Below are positions 10,210-14,277 of a stretch of DNA of 14,277 bases, piece by piece (positions within the stretch are counted from its first letter, which is position 1; every line of letters begins with the position of its first letter). A model generated the notes under the pieces. It saw nothing but the letters and a program-made list of their open reading frames with translations. It was not told the origin of the DNA and made no database searches. The stretch lies in contig JADNYJ010000746.1 in NCBI GenBank assembly GCA_015501075.1, positions 1 to 14,277 on the forward strand, in the 5' to 3' direction. The DNA comes from Gymnopilus junonius. Its lineage: Eukaryota > Basidiomycota > Agaricomycetes > Agaricales > Galerinaceae. Both the position numbers and the translations under genes were made by a program.

Positions 10210-10770
10210 TCCTCGCTTCATAAATCGGTTTTATATGATACTCTGCATGGGAAAGACAAGTAAAGCTTCCAGGTCATCTTATAGTGACTTATTCTATGCT
10301 ATGTTAACATACTATCGAGACCATATTTTCAAGCCATAGTATGTATATGAATATTATGTTAATTGCCATGTCTGCAGGCTGCAGCCACAGTAAGAAACTG
10401 AAACCAGGTCATCCGGCAACTTCCGATGGATTTCTACTGCGACTTGCATTACTCAAATTGTGCTCTGAATTGTCCAGACGCGATGCTGAATGTGACTTGC
10501 CTAGATTACCGCGTCTTTGGAATGTCCGATTCAACTTTAAAGTTTACAAGTCATTTGTCCGACGCGTCAAGAGACGAGTTCACCATAAAGTCCCAGCGAT
10601 GAAACACCTGCACGCGAATGTCCTAATTTATTCTACACGGTACGGCATTTCGAATTCTACTTTACATGGCTCCTGTTTATATATTCTACGAAGTAGCTGT
10701 GAAAAACACAAGCCAAATTGTCCAATAACGAGGTCGTCAATCGTAACTAAAGAAGTGAAAATAAAGGAAT
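10210..10770. other. Tail-to-tail intergenic region (3' UTRs)
   Basis: The NYN gene (plus) and the Atg27-like gene (minus) converge here, so the stretch should hold both 3' ends and terminators. I see no canonical AATAAA at a useful place, no RNA gene and no repeat. A 166-codon frame on the plus strand (10341-10841) reads through into the antisense of the neighbouring gene's last exon, has no recognisable domain, and is not called. Confidence 0.5.
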
Positions 10771-12259
10771 TCATTTGTGCAGGTACTTGGAAAACCCTGT
10801 CATCACTCCTCGTTCTGCAAAGGTCTCCACCTCTGGTGTAGTTCCGTAGGACCTGACATGCCTGCCCCTCCCGAATTTCGGGCTGATTGTCAGTGGAATA
10901 TACTCATCTACACCCTCGCCATTCCATTCCCCATCATACGCTCCTGCACCGTTCACCATTACATCCTCAGAATCCATAAGCGACATGTCCTCCTCTGCCC
11001 ATTGTACCAGCTGGCTGTCGCCTTGCCGGAAGCGCGACCCTAGTCGACCAATGGATTTCGACGTCATAGTGGTAATTGAGATGAGAATGGGTTGCAGCTT
11101 CAAGGCAGCCTGGGCCATCAAGGGCACGACAGTGCGCCCAATGCCCTTCAGCTTTTCACCCGTTAAGTGTCGAACACGTCTTGACGACACCAAGAAGAAA
11201 ATGCCAACCAGACATGCACTAAGATAAAATGTACGTAAATGACTCACATTATTATGGAAAAACGCTTACAATGATATCATGACGATAATAGCTATCCAAC
11301 GTCGCATTTTTCCATTATCAGGTGGAAGAAGACCCTGGTCACCTTCTTCTTCAGTAGGGGGTTCTGGGTTGTCAGCAGTGTCATTTCCTTGTTCTTGTGC
11401 AATCGAGACACCATGCTGAGGGTGAGGCAACCGTGTTGGGCACCCGTGGGGACTAGACCACGCAAAGCGATGCTTTCCAGCTGCTTCTTCAATAAACCTC
11501 AGGTTTTCGCCTTCAGAACAGAGAATCACAATCTCGGCTGCTTGTGGTCTCTTCTCCCAACTTCTGCCGTATAACGATAAATGAAGTGGTGGTGCTTTTT
11601 AGCATGAACCAGTGAGAGTGGTTTTTTTTTTCAAGTGCAAGTCCAAAACTTACAAATGTCTAGACCATTTCCTTCAAGGTCCATGGATAGTATCGACCTC
11701 AAATCACTTTGTTTTCGACTTGTTTTCATACTTCCTGCAACCGGGATTGCTCGTGCTGGCCTTCGAACGAGCTCGCTTCTCAGGTGGGCATCAGACTCTT
11801 CTGAATACGTCATGTCTAAACGTTTTCAGGGCAATGCAACAGAGGGTGCGAATTGCCCTACCTAGCATGCATACCCAGGTATTCTCGTTGCACTGTGAAT
11901 TCTTCGAAAGGCATTTTAGTCTGGGACGCTCTTTTTGTGAATAGCCTTACCGTTGATCTTGAAAGGACATCAGCTTGACTCCACTGACTTGATCCTCCCA
12001 GAACTACCTCATAGAACCGTCCTCTCCTTGATATTTCACCTCGGTCATCGCTATCAGCCAAACCAGTTCCCACCCCTTCAACCAGCATCGTTTTGTCGAT
12101 CAAAGGGCACAAGTTATAGTGATAGCCATGCAGCTCGAAATTGCAATACTGCCGCAAGTCATTATCTTTGATGATATGGCTTACTACCCGGCTGGCACGC
12201 CCATTTGTCGTTAGGTATGAGATCAGTAGCAAGGAAGTAAACAGGAAATGATGGGACAT
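10771..12259 (-). CDS. Type I membrane protein with an Atg27/mannose-6-phosphate-receptor-homology (MRH-like) lumenal domain
   Basis: Probable sorting receptor or Atg27-like autophagy/Golgi-endosome membrane protein. Exons on the minus strand: 12259-11951, 11892-11862 (31 nt), 11800-11654, 11594-11270, 11218-10771; introns 58, 61, 59 and 51 bp, all GT-AG, with phases closing to 419 aa. Residues 1-20 form a signal peptide (LFTSLLLISYL core). The lumenal part has CNFELHGYHYNLCPLI (C39, C51), ENTWVCML encoded largely by the tiny exon 2 (C104, C111), PPLHLSLYGRSW (from 164), IVILC (C188) and HRFAWSSPHGCP (C214). The six cysteines and the W-x-x-P-x-x-C-P ending fit an MRH fold. An acidic Pro/Glu linker leads to one TM segment (about 262-283) followed by RR. 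The 136-residue cytoplasmic tail is acidic in the middle (QWAEEDMSLMDSEDV) and carries Y377-I-P-L380, a YxxPhi sorting motif. Fungal Atg27 and Mrl1/M6PR-like proteins share this architecture; which branch this is cannot be settled by eye. Confidence 0.8.
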
Positions 12260-12880
12260 GGAGGACCACAGATCCGTCCTTCGAGAGAGGGTTGCTTTGC
12301 GGTACGTCAGTGTCAAAATGAGAAGAGCCAATTATGCTGACATTTTCAGGGTATCCTGTCTGACGGTGAATTGACGGAGAACCGCTCCCATCTTTGGCTT
12401 CCTGCAGGTCGTGGAGGCCTCATTGCTGAGTGGATACCCACGCACTCCTGGCCCGATGACCTGGTGATGTCATCACCTGATGATAGCTCGCCTAGATTAG
12501 GCTGTGTTATCTCAAGCGTAGGTGCCAAAAACAGACAGAGCTCTTTCAGATTTATTCACCTACACTACTAGCAGCCGTGCCTTCGTTCTTCTGATAGCCT
12601 CTCTCGGGTAGCTTCTTTTCGAACTGGATGTGTCGCTTTTTGTGCTTGCGTCTTTTCGTGCTCTTGTTGTTGGCGAAACACTGGAGCGGTCGTGACATCG
12701 AATTTATATCCACATCAAGCCTTTCAAAATATTTTGCTCATTTGTATAACCAGCTACAGTCTGTTCCTGGCTTTATATACAGAGCTCTCTGTCTTTACTA
12801 TGATCATCACTTCTAAATTGCTCTGATGACCTCGTGGTCGAGCCTAATACTTAGATAGACCTTGCTGGGACAATTACTTT

Positions 12881-12899
12881 GAACATGGAGTCCATGTTC
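12881..12899. repeat. 19-bp palindrome in the divergent promoter
   Basis: GAACATGGA and TCCATGTTC are perfect 9-bp arms around a single central G. The element sits about 290 bp upstream of the arrestin-like start and about 620 bp upstream of the Atg27-like start. It could be an operator for a dimeric transcription factor; no factor can be named from sequence. Confidence 0.75.
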
Positions 12900-13130
12900 T
12901 CATTGGTGGGATGAATAAGCCCTAGAAAAAATGCATCGATGTGCAGCAGCTGCTCTTCCTTTCTCTCTCTCTCGCGTGCGAGTCTTAGACTCTATGCATA
13001 CGTTTTTCTGACCATTTACAAAACCCATACGGCTGCCACACGCATCTGTCATAGATAAGGCCTTTAAGGGGGGCTTCAACTCTGCTACGGTTATATTTAT
13101 TTCGGATACTACGTGCCTTGAAGCTACAGA

Positions 13131-13137
13131 TATAAAG
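13131..13137 (+). promoter_or_regulatory. TATA box of the arrestin-like gene
   Basis: TATAAAG lies 59 bp before the ATG at 13190. That spacing leaves a short leader of roughly 20-30 nt if transcription starts about 30 bp downstream of the box. Confidence 0.6.
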
Positions 13138-13189
13138 GAGACGCCGCCCGAGCTATTTCATTCAGCAGCGATCCAACGCCCTCAAACTC

Positions 13190-14277
13190 ATGGATGATAC
13201 AGCACCACCATCCCTGGACACTGTCCCACCGTCTTACTTAGGACAGTCTGATATTGCAATTGGCCTGGACGACGGCGATGCAGACCTACCATCTTACACG
13301 CAGAGCCAACAGCCATCTGAAGCCGGACAAATTCTGCAACTTGAAACCAAAGATTTTGATTACAAACTCGAGAAGAATGGTGAACCATTCCTGACGCTGA
13401 CACTGTCAGGCAACAAGTCATTTTCTAGCGTCATGGCCGCCTTCTTAGAGGGTTTCCCTGTCAAAGGGAAAGTAAGTATTGAAACAGGCGACCCTCAGTC
13501 GATTACCGCTGTGGTTTTATCTGTAAGTCGGGCACATTCTATCATTATGATCAATATCTCTCGCTAAGTCATAGATAGGTCAAGGGACTCCTTGTAACGG
13601 GTGGAGCAAATTTCGATGGCTATACATTCGTCTTCCTGGACCAGGACCGCACGCTCTGGCCACAGGAAGCTGCTCAGGACAAGACAGTTATCACCGGAAG
13701 TTCCGTATTACCCTTCTCCTTTGATCTGCCAGAGGAAGTGCCAATGGTTGAGAAGAAGGGCCAAGCGCCAAAGATGTTTCGACTCCCACAGACCTTCAAT
13801 CAGCGTTTTACCCATGCCACTATCAAATATGATATTTTGGTCAAGCTTGTGAGGAAAGGTTTCCTCAGATCGAATGATGCGTACGTGTAGTCTCAACTTC
13901 ATTCGCCATGCATGATTTAGACGAAATCGGCAGGCTGTCTGCACCCTTCGCCTTCATTCCACTCACCACTCCCCCTCCATTACCTCCTCTGAGGCGATTA
14001 GCGTACCAGGAAGGAACTCCTCTTCTTGGACCCAAAGTTGATCCCGATGGATGGCATCATAACGACTCGGTGCAAATTCAAGGTGTATTATTCAATAATC
14101 AATCTGCCAAAGTAGAGTGCAAGGTAAAATGACATAGCTATGTCCCTTGCACCATAGTCTATTAACGATTCTTCAAAGCTATTTCTTCTAAGCCGGTGAA
14201 TTTCCTAATACGATTTGAGAGCTAGATGAGGATCACTCAGTCATTTTACAGCTTTCATACACAAGAGGTTCTATAAT
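13190..14277 (+). CDS. Arrestin-like (ART-type) protein with an N-terminal PPxY motif, 5' part, runs off the right edge
   Basis: Likely a cytosolic arrestin-fold adaptor that recruits a Nedd4/Rsp5-type ubiquitin ligase to membrane cargo. Exons 13190-13522, 13579-13880 and 13934-14123 join in phase with introns of 56 and 53 bp, giving 275 residues. The N-terminus carries PPSY (13-16) and a related LPSY (33-36); PPxY binds WW domains of such ligases. The beta-rich arrestin N-domain follows: KVSIETGDPQSI, VKGLLVTGGANFDGYTF, SSVLPFSFDLPEEVP, FTHATIKYDILVKLVRKG, then SAPFAFIPLT, LRRLAYQEGTPLLG and VQIQGVLFNNQSAKVECK. After 14123 the likely pieces AISSKP (14179-14195) and LSYTRGSI (14252-14277) match the usual continuation of the fold, with candidate introns 14124-14178 (55 bp) and 14196-14251 (56 bp). 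However, exon 14179-14195 has 17 nt and throws the join out of frame by one base. The start at 13190 is the first ATG after the TATA box. Confidence 0.83.

Larger units (their letters stand above)
12260..13189. promoter_or_regulatory. Divergent intergenic/promoter region between the Atg27-like and arrestin-like genes
   Basis: About 930 bp separate the two start codons, so both promoters lie here. Visible elements are a 7+1+7 palindrome GGTGATGTCATCACC at 12463-12477 (TGATGTCA core, resembling bZIP/CRE-type sites), the 19-bp palindrome at 12881-12899, a CT run followed by CTCGCGTGCGAG near 12961-12972, an AGGGG stress-element core at 13067-13071, and a TATA box at 13131. A 62-codon plus-strand frame at 12628-12816 starts with a hydrophobic stretch but is not supported as a gene. 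Regulatory meaning is inferred from sequence resemblance only. Confidence 0.5.

Noticed and set aside
10341..10841. 166-codon plus-strand frame downstream of the NYN gene
   Set aside because: No domain or coding-like composition; it runs antisense into the last exon of the Atg27-like gene.

Overview
The window reads as nuclear DNA of a mushroom-type fungus (Basidiomycota, most likely Agaricomycetes). The genes are dense in 50-62 bp GT-AG introns, their promoters carry pyrimidine tracts, and the left-most gene belongs to a multi-spanning membrane family that is expanded in Agaricomycetes. This placement is inference; no rRNA or other marker is present.

Layout, left to right. Positions 1-1060 (minus) hold the 5' part of a multi-TM, receptor-like membrane protein gene in seven exons; it runs off the left edge. 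Positions 1532-2231 are a 700 bp non-autonomous DNA transposon with perfect 26-bp terminal inverted repeats, flanked by TA on both sides (Tc1/mariner type). Positions 2232-4109 have no convincing gene and end in the promoter of the next one. Positions 4110-10209 (plus) hold a very long gene for a nuclear-looking NYN-domain (PIN-like RNase fold) protein. Its C-terminal two thirds splice cleanly. Its Ser/Pro-rich N-terminal third changes reading frame about six times, partly at homopolymers, so it is either decayed or mis-sequenced.

Positions 12259-10771 (minus, tail to tail with the NYN gene) encode a 419-aa type I membrane protein in five exons. It has a cysteine-containing lumenal domain of the Atg27/mannose-6-phosphate-receptor-homology kind, one TM segment and a cytoplasmic tail with a YxxPhi-type motif. 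Positions 13190-14277 (plus) hold the 5' part of an arrestin-like gene with an N-terminal PPxY motif. It is divergent from the Atg27-like gene across about 930 bp that contains a 19-bp near-perfect palindrome and a TATA box.

The last two genes both look like membrane-protein sorting functions, but nothing shows that they work as a unit. I found no CRISPR array, rRNA, convincing tRNA, gene cluster or clearly new multi-gene system. The items most worth a second look are the NYN protein (interrupted fold, broken N-terminal frame), the mariner-like MITE and the palindrome in the divergent promoter.
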